Origin: a bacterium
GTDB taxonomy: Bacteria; Desulfobacterota; Deferrisomatia; Deferrisomatales; BM512
DNA length: 64,000 bases
Reading direction: 5' to 3'
Assembly (NCBI GenBank): GCA_004322275.1
Contig: SCTA01000006.1
Span: forward strand, 31,002 to 95,001
The notes below the pieces were generated by a model. It saw nothing but the letters and a program-made list of their open reading frames with translations. It was not told the origin of the DNA and ran no database searches. Both the position numbers and the translations under genes were made by a program. Each line of letters opens with the position of its first letter. Position 1 is the stretch's first letter. This document shows positions 51,770 to 60,600 of this stretch, in pieces.

Positions 51770-52363
51770 CTAGCCGTTGACGAGGGTAACCACTTCGTTT
51801 CCGTCCGGGAAGTAGCTGATCCTGTTCACCGAGCCGCACCTTTGCTCGACCTTGTAGTAGCGCGAAAGGGAAAGCCCCAGCGCCGTGAAGAGTATCACCC
51901 TGTTCACCCCGCCGTGGGCTACCACCATAATTCTGCCGCCCTCGTGCTTCTTCCTCAGTTCCTCAACCGCCGGCAAAACCCTGCTTCTGAGGTCGGAAAG
52001 GCTCTCCCCTCCGGGGGTCCTGCAGTTTTCCTTGTCCGCCCAGAAAGCCCGCAGCATTTCCGGCTCGGTCTCCATCAGGATCGAAAAGAGGACGCCGTCC
52101 CACCTGCCCATGTTCATCTCGCGCAGGGCGGGTATCCGGGCAACCTCCATTCCGTGGGGCTTCGCCATTATCTTCGCGCTGGCGACGGAGCGGTCGAGGT
52201 CGGAGGAGTAGATCGCGTCGAACTTTTCCACCGCAAGTTTCGCGGAGACCTTTTCCATCGTCGCGACCCCCTCGACGGAGAGGGGCGAATCGGTCCAGCC
52301 GAGCAGGGTTCCGGGAGTCGAGGTCTCGCCGTGGCGGATTAGTATCAGCTCGGTAGGAGTCAA
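51770..52363 (-). CDS. cobC: Alpha-ribazole phosphatase (CobC, histidine phosphatase family)
   Basis: A 197-residue enzyme of the phosphoglycerate-mutase fold. The catalytic LIRHGETS at about 8-15 holds the phospho-His, with SSDLDRSVASAKI, the Glu region EMNMGRWDG and the second His in VVAHGGVNR. Because it follows cobS by 6 bp in a cobalamin block, removal of phosphate from alpha-ribazole phosphate is the likely role; sequence alone would say only histidine phosphatase. Confidence 0.88.
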   Translation of the reverse strand: MTPTELILIRHGETSTPGTLLGWTDSPLSVEGVATMEKVSAKLAVEKFDAIYSSDLDRSVASAKIMAKPHGMEVARIPALREMNMGRWDGVLFSILMETEPEMLRAFWADKENCRTPGGESLSDLRSRVLPAVEELRKKHEGGRIMVVAHGGVNRVILFTALGLSLSRYYKVEQRCGSVNRISYFPDGNEVVTLVNG

Positions 52364-52369
52364 GGGGGG

Positions 52370-53116
52370 TTAGCCGCCGTAGGATATGATGTGGAGGGCG
52401 ACAAGCGCGGCTATTTCACCGGTCTCGACGGTGAAGCCGAGAAGATCGCCGGTGATGCCCCCGAGTTTGCTGTGGAAGCGGTTCTTGAGAAGCGCTACCC
52501 AGCCCCAGGTGACTACGAAGGCGACGAGGCCGGAAAGACCGGCTGCAAGAGAAATGAGCGCGGCGAGGCCGAGGGCCTTGTAGAGGGTGGCGTCGTCCAC
52601 GAACTCGGTGAAGGGCGTTCCCAGCCCTCCTCCGGGCCTCGCGTAGGTGGCCTGATAAGCCATGTAGGCCATCGTACCCCTCGCTATCGCCGGTACGGCG
52701 AGAAGGGCCGAGAGCTTCATCTCAGCGGGGAGGTAGCCTATCGCGGCGGCCTTGGCGAGAATGACGAGGGTGACGGCGGCGGCTCCGTGGGCGCCCGTCC
52801 TGCTGTCCTTCATGATTTCCAGGGCGCGTTCGGGGTTTTTGCCGCTCATCAGGCCGTCCGCGGTGTCCGCCACGCCGTCCATGTGAAGACCGCCGGTGAC
52901 CCAGAAGAGAAACGCGGTGAGAAGCGCGCCTTCGAGCATAGAGGGGAGCCTGGAGGTGATGAAAAGGTGCAAAACGGCCATCAGGAGGCCGAGCGCCGCC
53001 CCGACCAGTGGAAAGGCGGATATCGAGCGTCCCAGCTCCTCGCTCTTAACCATTTCGGGCTTGAAGAGCGGGATTACCGTCAGAAAGCTGAAGGCTGTCT
53101 TGAATCTGCCAGGCAA
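52370..53116 (-). CDS. cobS: Adenosylcobinamide-GDP ribazoletransferase
   Basis: The integral membrane cobalamin synthase that joins adenosylcobinamide-GDP to alpha-ribazole (phosphate). The 248 residues have about six membrane segments and the family marks FLWVTGGLHMDGVADTADGL and the nearby RALEIMKDSRTGAHGAAAVT. It lies 3 bp after cobT and shares its transcription. Confidence 0.94.
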   Translation of the reverse strand: MPGRFKTAFSFLTVIPLFKPEMVKSEELGRSISAFPLVGAALGLLMAVLHLFITSRLPSMLEGALLTAFLFWVTGGLHMDGVADTADGLMSGKNPERALEIMKDSRTGAHGAAAVTLVILAKAAAIGYLPAEMKLSALLAVPAIARGTMAYMAYQATYARPGGGLGTPFTEFVDDATLYKALGLAALISLAAGLSGLVAFVVTWGWVALLKNRFHSKLGGITGDLLGFTVETGEIAALVALHIISYGG

Positions 53117-53119
53117 CCG

Positions 53120-54181
53120 CTACTCCTTTTGGGAAACGCCCGCTTCGCTGAAAGTTGCCATCTCGGTCATTATCTTCGCGGAGGCCTCGATAATCCCCAT
53201 CGCCAGAGCCGCCCCCGTCCCCTCGCCGAGGCGCAGGGAAAGTTTCAGCAGCGGTCTTGTCCTGAAAAGCTCCACCATTCTTGAATGGCCCCGCTCTTCG
53301 CTGAGGTGCGACAAAAAGAGGTAATCCTCGGCTGCCGGAGCGAGCTTCACGGCCACCAGCGCCGCCGCTGTAGAGATAAAGCCGTCGGCGATGACCGGTA
53401 TCCCCTCCTTCGCCGCTCCAAGAAATATACCCGTCATCCCGGCTATCTCGAAGCCGCCGACCTTTGAAAGGACGTCCAGGGGGTCGTCCGGATCGGGTTT
53501 GTTGACAGCGAGCCCCGTGCGGACCGCTTTCGCTTTCCTCTTCAGCCCCTCTTCGTCGACCCCGGTTCCCCTGCCCACGACCTCTTCGGCGGGTATCCCC
53601 GAAAAGGCGGCGAGAATGGCGGAGGCGCTGGTGGTGTTGCCTATTCCCATCTCGCCGACGCCGATAAGGGAGACGCCCTCCAGCGCGGCCTTTTTAACCA
53701 GCTCCATGCCGGTGGCGACAGCCGTCCTCGCCTCCTCCCTCGTCATCGCGGGGCCTTTGGTGAAGTTGGCGGTGCCACGCGCCACCTTGGCGTTCACGAG
53801 GCCGGGGATCGAGTCGAAATCGTAATCCACCCCCATGTCCACGATGGTGACCTCGGCCCCCGCGTGGCGGGCCAGCACGTTTATCGCCGCCCCTCTCCCG
53901 AGGAAATTGAGCACCATCTGCGGGGTGACGACCTTCGGATACGCTGAAACGCCCTCGTCCGTCACCCCGTGGTCTCCGGCGAGGGTGAAGATCTGCTTTT
54001 TCGTAATTCGCGGGTTTATCGTCTTTTTTATGAGCGCAAGACGGGTCGCTATCTCTTCGAGAAGCCCAAGACTCCCCGGAGGCTTGGTAAGGTCCAGCAG
54101 GCGGGCCTCTACGGCCCCGAGAAGGTTTTGATCGACGGGCTTTATGCCCGAAATTTCTTGTGCCAGAGCTGCGTTCGTCAA
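53120..54181 (-). CDS. cobT: Nicotinate-nucleotide:DMB phosphoribosyltransferase
   Basis: This enzyme makes alpha-ribazole 5'-phosphate from 5,6-dimethylbenzimidazole (or another base) and nicotinate mononucleotide. The 353-residue length is typical. Seen are the N-terminal DLTKPPGSLGLLEEIATRLA, FTLAGDHGVTDEGVSAYPKV, LIGVGEMGIGNTTSASAILA and a C-terminal Glu in LRLGEGTGAALAM. It lies between cobU and cobS. Confidence 0.95.
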   Translation of the reverse strand: MTNAALAQEISGIKPVDQNLLGAVEARLLDLTKPPGSLGLLEEIATRLALIKKTINPRITKKQIFTLAGDHGVTDEGVSAYPKVVTPQMVLNFLGRGAAINVLARHAGAEVTIVDMGVDYDFDSIPGLVNAKVARGTANFTKGPAMTREEARTAVATGMELVKKAALEGVSLIGVGEMGIGNTTSASAILAAFSGIPAEEVVGRGTGVDEEGLKRKAKAVRTGLAVNKPDPDDPLDVLSKVGGFEIAGMTGIFLGAAKEGIPVIADGFISTAAALVAVKLAPAAEDYLFLSHLSEERGHSRMVELFRTRPLLKLSLRLGEGTGAALAMGIIEASAKIMTEMATFSEAGVSQKE

Positions 54182-54200
54182 AATAAGACTCCCTGAGATG

Positions 54201-54728
54201 TTATTCGAGGGGCAGTCCCCTGCCCGCGACTATAAAATATGCGCTGTCCGAGGCCGCGCAGACCTTTTGGTTGATGATTCCGGCCAGATCGCGAAATCTG
54301 CGGGTGTACGGGTCCGCCGGGACGATTCCAAGCCCCACTTCCCCCGTGACCACTACAATTCTTGCCCGGCTCGACCGGAGCGCCGCGACGAAGCGGTCGG
54401 CTTCGCCGCATATCGACGCTTCGTCCTCGCCGTATCTTTCCATGAGGTTGGAGGTCCAGAGGGTAAGGCAGTCTATGAGAGCGCCGCCGTACTCTTTCGC
54501 CCTTTCAACCGCAAGGACAAGGTCCAGCGGGGTTTCGAGCGTCTCCCACCTCTCTCCCCTCGCCTCCCGGTGCTTTAAAATCCTCTTTTCCATCTCCTCG
54601 TCGCGCCCCTCGGCTGTGGCGACGTAGAGAAGCCTGCCCTCCCAGCTCTCGGCCAGCTTCTGGGCGTACGCGCTCTTGCCGCTCCGGGAGCCGCCCGTGA
54701 CGAAAAAGATTCTCTTCTCCGACTCCAT
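54201..54728 (-). CDS. cobU: Adenosylcobinamide kinase / guanylyltransferase
   Basis: A bifunctional enzyme that phosphorylates adenosylcobinamide and adds GMP to give AdoCbi-GDP. The 175 residues include the P-loop FVTGGSRSGKSAYAQK near the N-terminus, the segment LYVATAEGRDEEMEKRILKH with the guanylylated His, and VVTGEVGLGIVPADP. It is the first gene of cobU-cobT-cobS-cobC. No cobalamin riboswitch is visible upstream, where a palindromic repeat stands instead. ATG 54728 follows another ATG at 54731. Confidence 0.94.
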   Translation of the reverse strand: MESEKRIFFVTGGSRSGKSAYAQKLAESWEGRLLYVATAEGRDEEMEKRILKHREARGERWETLETPLDLVLAVERAKEYGGALIDCLTLWTSNLMERYGEDEASICGEADRFVAALRSSRARIVVVTGEVGLGIVPADPYTRRFRDLAGIINQKVCAASDSAYFIVAGRGLPLE

Positions 54729-54784
54729 CAATTTCCCTTAAAACGTGCTTAAAACTCTTGATAAGGTTTTGTACTTTGTGCCTC

Positions 54785-54938
54785 GCAACTCCGGCAATCT
54801 ATTTCGGCGAAGGGCAAGGAGTCCGCAGGTCGCGCGGTCGCAGGCAGTAGCGTCACTACGCCAAGACCCGCGACCGAGAAACGACGCAGTCATTCGCCGA
54901 AAGAGGCAGCCGGGGCTCGCAACAGTTTTCACAGCCTC
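54785..54938. repeat. Palindromic intergenic repeat (GTAG-N5-CTAC type)
   Basis: The stems TTTCGGCGAA...TTCGCCGAAA surround the centre GTAG-CGTCA-CTAC at 54847-54859. It is the inverted counterpart of 2014-2156, nearly identical over more than 100 bases. The right edge (CTCGCAACAGTTTTCACAGC) resembles the right edge of the type B repeats. It directly abuts the Omp85 stop codon. Confidence 0.82.
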
Positions 54939-57668
54939 CTAGAAGACGTTACCGATGGTAAAGTGCCACTCATTCGGACTCTCCCCCTCCTTACGGTCGA
55001 GCTTAAACCCCACTTCCAGAGATATCGGCCCGACCGGCGTAATATACCGGAGTCCGCCCCCCGCTGCGTTGCGAAGATCGCCGGGAGAAGGGTTTTCATC
55101 CTTCAGGTTCCAGACCTGCCCGGAATCCCAAAAAAGCGTCCCCCCGACCTTTCCCGTCAGCAAAAACCGGGCTTCCGCCTTGAGGTTGACCATGAGGTCG
55201 CCGCCTATCGGCGTGCCGTCGGAGGCTTTAGGCCCTATGGCGTCGCGCGCGAAACCCCTTACCGTCGAGCGTCCGCCGAGAAAAAAGCGCTTGTCGATGG
55301 GGAGATTCTCGGTAGCCCCCAGAGTCTCGGCGTATCCGCCGCGCGCCAGCAGCGCGAAGGTGTAATCCCCCAACTGGAAAAATCCCGAAGTCGAGGCAAG
55401 ATAGCGCGCAAAGCCGACGTCCGACCACAAAAAAGGAGCGGCAAGCTGAAACTCCAGAGTATGCCTGGCTCCGCTCCGGGGATTGAAGGGGTCGTCTCTG
55501 GTGTCGCGGATAAATACGGGGCCGATTGCGCTTAAAAAGTAGTCCTGATCGCCGGTAACGGCCGGGTCTGCATCTTTGGCGACGTCCGTCAGGATGTTTC
55601 TCTCGATTGTGTACAAAACCGAGCCTTTTGTAAACCTGTCGAAATCGTGGTCCAGCCAGGACTGGATCGCCATCGATTCAAGCGAATAGCTTTCCTTTTC
55701 GAGGTGCTGGCCGATGAGGCTCAGGCGAAGGTCGTAAGGGTAATCGAAAACCCAGGGCGTCCTGTAATTGATCGAGGCGCTCCTGTCCTGCCCCACCGTA
55801 TCCAGGCGAAGGAGCATCGAACGGCCGGTCCCGCCTATGTTGGCGTGGCCCATTTCTAGAAAGGCCTTGAACCCTTCCTCCGTGCCGTAGCCGAAACCGT
55901 AATCGAGGTGCCCCGTGTTCCGCTCCCGCACTCTCACGATAACGGGAAGGCTGTCTCCTCCTCCGGTTCCCTTGAGGGGCTCGATGCGCACGTCCTGAAA
56001 GAAACCAAGGCGAAAAAGCTTCCTCTGGCTGACGAGCAGCTCCTGCTGGTTCCATATCTCTCCGGTTTTGAAGGTGAGTTCCCTTAAAATCACCTCCGGC
56101 AAGGTTCTGGCGTTTCCGCTTACTATCACGGGTCCTATGCGGTTCACCGGCCCCCCCGCGACGGTAAAGGTGACGTTGACTTTTTGGGCCGCCGCGTCGA
56201 TAGAGGTCTTGTACTTTACCGTGGCTCCGAGATGTCCGCTTTTGACCAGCTCCGAAAGGAGAGCCAGGCGGGCGCTGTCGAGCTTCGCGGGCGCGGCGGA
56301 TTCGCCTTCGTGTATCTGGGCCAGCTCCCCGGCGATCGAAGCAGTAAGGGAGGCGTCGGTCTCGAAGACGGGTTTTCCGAAGCGGTAAACGTCGCCCTCC
56401 TCGATCCCTATCACCACCGTGGCCTTGCCTTCGGGGGATATTTTGGCCTCTTTTATCACGGCCTTCGCCGTCACCATGCCCATCGAGGCGTAATAGCCCT
56501 CAAGCGCCGGCAGGGTCTTTTCGATATCCTCCAGAATGTAGGGGGGATCGGAGAAAAAACCCCCGTCCAGGGATTCCATGCGCTCCTTGAGGTCTTCGTC
56601 CCCTACCCTCATGTTTCCCTCGAAGACGATGGAGACGAGGGTAGCTGCGGGACCGGTCGTGACTATGAATTTCAGCTTTCTGGGATCACCCGTGACCGAA
56701 TCCTCCACGCTTACCTTCGCAAGCGCGTAGCCCTTGCCGTAGAGGGCCTCGGTGAGGGCTTTTTGAAGATGGGTCACCCACTGTTCAGTTATGGGCTCTC
56801 CCAGACGGCTGTTTTTTATCTCGCTCAGTTCCCCCGGAAGCCCGCCGTTCGCGGAAACTATCGATATTTCGGTGCGCGCGCCCAGTTCCAGAGGCAGGTT
56901 GAGGATAGTCCCCTCCTCCGTCCTCTCGAATCCGGGGCTGACCACGGTAGCTTCGGGATAGCCGTTTTTCCAGCAATCGGCCAGAAGGTTTTCCACCCCC
57001 TCCCTCAGCGCCGCTGCAGCCGGAACGTCGCCGAGCCGAAGATCCAGTTCCGACAGAACCCTCTCCAGGCCATATTCTCCGGAGTCTCCCATGTTCCCGT
57101 AAGAAGTTATCCTGTCCGGTTCCCCCTCTTCGACGAGGAACTCGACCGCCACCCAGTGCTTTACCGGAAGGGCCTGGACCCCGGTGGTTATTTTCACGTT
57201 GGAGTAGCCGGTAAGGGAATAAAGCCGGGCGATCTCCTTGCGGTCGGATTCGAGAAAGGGCAGGTAGACCGGTTCGTCTATTCTGGTGTCCAGCCGGGCA
57301 AGAACCTGTTCCTCCTTGAGGCCGGTCATGCCGGTGAAGGTTATTTTTCGTATGAGCGGCTCGGGGACTATGTCGAAGAGCAGTCTGATCCCCTCTCCCT
57401 CGCTCTTGTAGTTTACGACGACGTTTTTGACCGTCGGAAGCCGGGAGATGAAACTGAGGGACTCCGCGACGCGGGCAAAGTCGTAGCTGTCGCCGGGTTT
57501 TATGAGTAAAAGGCGGTAAATCTCGGCATCAGGCGCCATTGACCGGTTTTCGATCGCAACGCTCTGGATTTTCCTGCCCTGTATAGAGCCGGAATCCTCC
57601 ACCGCGGCGGAGATAACCGGCAGAAGAAGAGAGGCTGCGACAAGGAGAAAACACAGAAGGCGCTTCAT
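54939..57668 (-). CDS. Omp85-family outer-membrane assembly protein with many POTRA domains
   Basis: A 909-residue protein with signal peptide (LCFLLVAASLLLPVISA), a long POTRA region (about 25-580, enough for roughly seven POTRA domains) and a C-terminal beta-barrel of about 330 residues ending in Phe. Marks are RNTGHLDYGFGYGTEEGF at the barrel start, DTRDDPFNPRSGARHTLEFQ, and the STVRGF loop near 801-806. With the tamB gene overlapping it, it is best regarded as the TamA-like partner rather than BamA, although it has far more POTRAs than the three of TamA. Confidence 0.9.
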   Translation of the reverse strand: MKRLLCFLLVAASLLLPVISAAVEDSGSIQGRKIQSVAIENRSMAPDAEIYRLLLIKPGDSYDFARVAESLSFISRLPTVKNVVVNYKSEGEGIRLLFDIVPEPLIRKITFTGMTGLKEEQVLARLDTRIDEPVYLPFLESDRKEIARLYSLTGYSNVKITTGVQALPVKHWVAVEFLVEEGEPDRITSYGNMGDSGEYGLERVLSELDLRLGDVPAAAALREGVENLLADCWKNGYPEATVVSPGFERTEEGTILNLPLELGARTEISIVSANGGLPGELSEIKNSRLGEPITEQWVTHLQKALTEALYGKGYALAKVSVEDSVTGDPRKLKFIVTTGPAATLVSIVFEGNMRVGDEDLKERMESLDGGFFSDPPYILEDIEKTLPALEGYYASMGMVTAKAVIKEAKISPEGKATVVIGIEEGDVYRFGKPVFETDASLTASIAGELAQIHEGESAAPAKLDSARLALLSELVKSGHLGATVKYKTSIDAAAQKVNVTFTVAGGPVNRIGPVIVSGNARTLPEVILRELTFKTGEIWNQQELLVSQRKLFRLGFFQDVRIEPLKGTGGGDSLPVIVRVRERNTGHLDYGFGYGTEEGFKAFLEMGHANIGGTGRSMLLRLDTVGQDRSASINYRTPWVFDYPYDLRLSLIGQHLEKESYSLESMAIQSWLDHDFDRFTKGSVLYTIERNILTDVAKDADPAVTGDQDYFLSAIGPVFIRDTRDDPFNPRSGARHTLEFQLAAPFLWSDVGFARYLASTSGFFQLGDYTFALLARGGYAETLGATENLPIDKRFFLGGRSTVRGFARDAIGPKASDGTPIGGDLMVNLKAEARFLLTGKVGGTLFWDSGQVWNLKDENPSPGDLRNAAGGGLRYITPVGPISLEVGFKLDRKEGESPNEWHFTIGNVF

Positions 57669-60600
57669 CTGAAGGTAATCCGAAAGCGTATTTCGCCGCC
57701 GAAGGAGCCCTGCGATTCCTTGCCCTGATCGGACCAGGAGCCCGACACCAGAACGCCGGATTTCACCGTGTATTCAAGGCTCATTTCCTGTTCGGACTGT
57801 GTCCCCATCAGGACGCCGTACCTCGCGTAGAGGGATTCCCCCAGCGCCTTGCCGACGGTGACGCGGGGAACGGTGGTCTGCATGGTCTGTGAAAAGGCTG
57901 GGTCTATGTGGAACTGGTCCACCCCGAGCACCTCGTTTGCCTGGTTTTCAAGCTCGTCCTGTATGCCGCCCGTCAAAAAGCTGCCCGCCTCGAAAGCCGT
58001 GACGTCGCCCGTGCTTACGTTCTCCGAGGTGGTGCCGAGGGCGAGGAGGGCGATTATGTCCTGGCGCTGCAGAGGGGGAACGCTGCTCAGCTCCACCCTG
58101 CTGTCGTCCAGAGTGCCCGTAGCCGAGACGTTTACGGTGTACTGGCCGACGGTGGTGGTGGCCGCGGCGTCTATGAGAGTCCCCGAGCCCAGATCGCCCA
58201 GAAACTCTATGCTCGACCTCAACAACTGATACTCGTGGGCGCGAAATCTCACGAAGCCGTCCTTGGCGCTGACCTCGCCCATAAGCTCCGGCGAAGGCAG
58301 ATACCCGCGGACGCGAAGATCGACCTGAAAGGAAAACTCTCCGACGTTGTTCTCTACTCTGAGGTTGTCGGCGCCAAGAAGGGCTATGTCGACGAAGACC
58401 CTCTCCTCGTCCTGAACCCCTACGGCGGCTTCTCTCTTCTGCGACCTGATGAGATCGAGCATGCTGGTTCGCCAGTTGAATCTCTGCCTGTAAAGAAGGC
58501 CCGCCAGCTTCACCTCGCCGCGCACCTCGGGGGCCGAGGGCTTGCCGGTGACGAGGAAATCCCCTCCGAACTGGTATCTGACGTCCTTCGGATACTCGAA
58601 ATCTATGTCGCGGGCCTCCACGAAGATCTTCATCTCGGCCGGCTTGAATTTTTCGAGTTTCAAAAGCCCTTCGCCGTGGATGGTTCCCTTTGCGAACTTC
58701 GCTTCGAGATTTTCGAGGTAGAGGGTATCCGTGCCCTCGAAAGAGGCCTTGAGACGGATATCCGAAAACGGATAGGGGACATTCTTCAGCTTTACCATGC
58801 TGGAGCCGGGTATTTCAAAAAACCCTTGATACACCGGCGCTTCCCAGGAGCCGGAGATCAGCCCGTCGGCCACGACGACCCCGGAGGCTTCCTCCAGACC
58901 CGGAAGCTGACCGGAGAAAAGTCTCAGATCCATCTTCCCGCTCGCCCGAAGGTCGTAGAAGGAGCCCGCCTTCACCTTGCCCGAAAGCGAAAGGTCAAAA
59001 CCGTCTCCCGTGAGTATCAGGGATTTGAACCCTATTGTTCCGTCGTCCCAGGTGAGATGGACTTCTTCGCGGTTTTTAACCTCCGCGTACTCGGTTTTGA
59101 TTAAAACTTCCTGAAAATCCGCTTTCGCCGAAACCGCACCCCCGGCGGGCATTCCAAGTTCGACCCTTCCCGTGACGCTTCCCGTCACGGGCTTTTGGCC
59201 CTCGGCCTGAACCAGCCAGTCTTCCACGGGGGTCTTTTCGAGGGTCAAAACCGCCGAAAGCCCCTTCTCGGGATTGTAAACGCCTCGCAGCGAAACCCCG
59301 GGTTCCCGCCCGGCCTCGAAAAACAGCGCCTCAGCGTCGCCGGAAAATTTCCAGCCGCCCGGGAAGGGGTTTATTCCCGGAACCTTTTCTGCGCTGAAAG
59401 TCCCCTCTCCGCTCATTGCCCCGGGTTTGGCCGAGACTCCCGAAAACTGTGCCCAGCCGGATACGCTGCCCGAAAAACCGGTTCTCTCCCCGCCGACGGC
59501 TTCGGACCTGAAATTATTGAGAGCGAGTCTGCCCTTCCAGGCGAGCGTCTCCTGGTTCAGAGAAAACTCCTGCAGTTCCAGCCCTTCCGCTTTCAGCGAA
59601 AGATGCAGATTTTTTCCCTCTCCGGTGGCGCCGCTAAACACGAAATCCGGCAATTTCCCGGCGGGCTCGACCGTAAGTTCCCTGACCTCGCCGGAGAGCT
59701 TTTGAATCTCGACCGAAGCGAGGTTTACTTCGCCGTTTTCGCCGGGAACGGCGCGAAGCGAAAATTCCGCGTCGAGAATCCCTCCCTTGAGGGGTTCATA
59801 CAGCTTGCCGAGCCTTGAAACGGGGAAGGCCACGGCGGTGCCGCTGACCTCGATGGGCTTTTTGCTCTCCATCGGGTGAAGGACGCTCACCCAGAGGGTC
59901 TTTCCAACCGCGGAACCGTCGATCTTCATCACCCGGGAGCCGTCCGGCCCCTTTTGGGGGTAATTTACGGCTATCTCCACGTCTTCGAGGGGAAAACCCT
60001 TTACCTCGGCGCCGCCGACAATCCCGGTAAAGCCTATCGACGAGGGTATTATCTTCCCCTCTTTCAGGCTCCCCTCGACCGTCCCGCGACCGGTGATGGA
60101 GCGGGCGGCGAAACCGGGGGGCTTGTTCCCGAGAAATCTTTCCAGCGGCAGGCGGTCGAAGCCAAGCTCCTTCGCCTCCGCCGTCACGGAAAACACACCG
60201 TCGATGCCCATCTCTCCGGCAAGGTCGAGTTGCCCGTCAATTGTCCAGGCGTTCAGGCGGGCGCGCCCCTTCAGAAAGTGCGCCTCGAATTTCACGTCGC
60301 CGACCGGCTCGCCCAGAACCCGCGCATTTTCCACCGTTCCGATGGCGGTGGCCGAAGGCTCCTTGAAGGTGCCCTCGCCTGTCACGTCGATATAGGCGAC
60401 GCCCCCCATACCGTCCGGCGCGGGCAATATGCCCGGCAGTTTCGCTACGTCGAACCCCGTGACCCCGGCCTTAACGTCAAAGGTCTTTTTGTCGGCCTTG
60501 CCGCTGCCGTGCCAGCTCGCTCCGTAAGCGCTCGCCTCGAAGGAGCTCAAAAGAATGGAATCCAGAGAGAATTCTCCCGCGACCCTGATCGCCTCGGCGT

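Noticed and set aside
54729..54938. Cobalamin riboswitch upstream of cobU
   Set aside because: The space is occupied by a palindromic repeat and I do not see a B12-box sequence.
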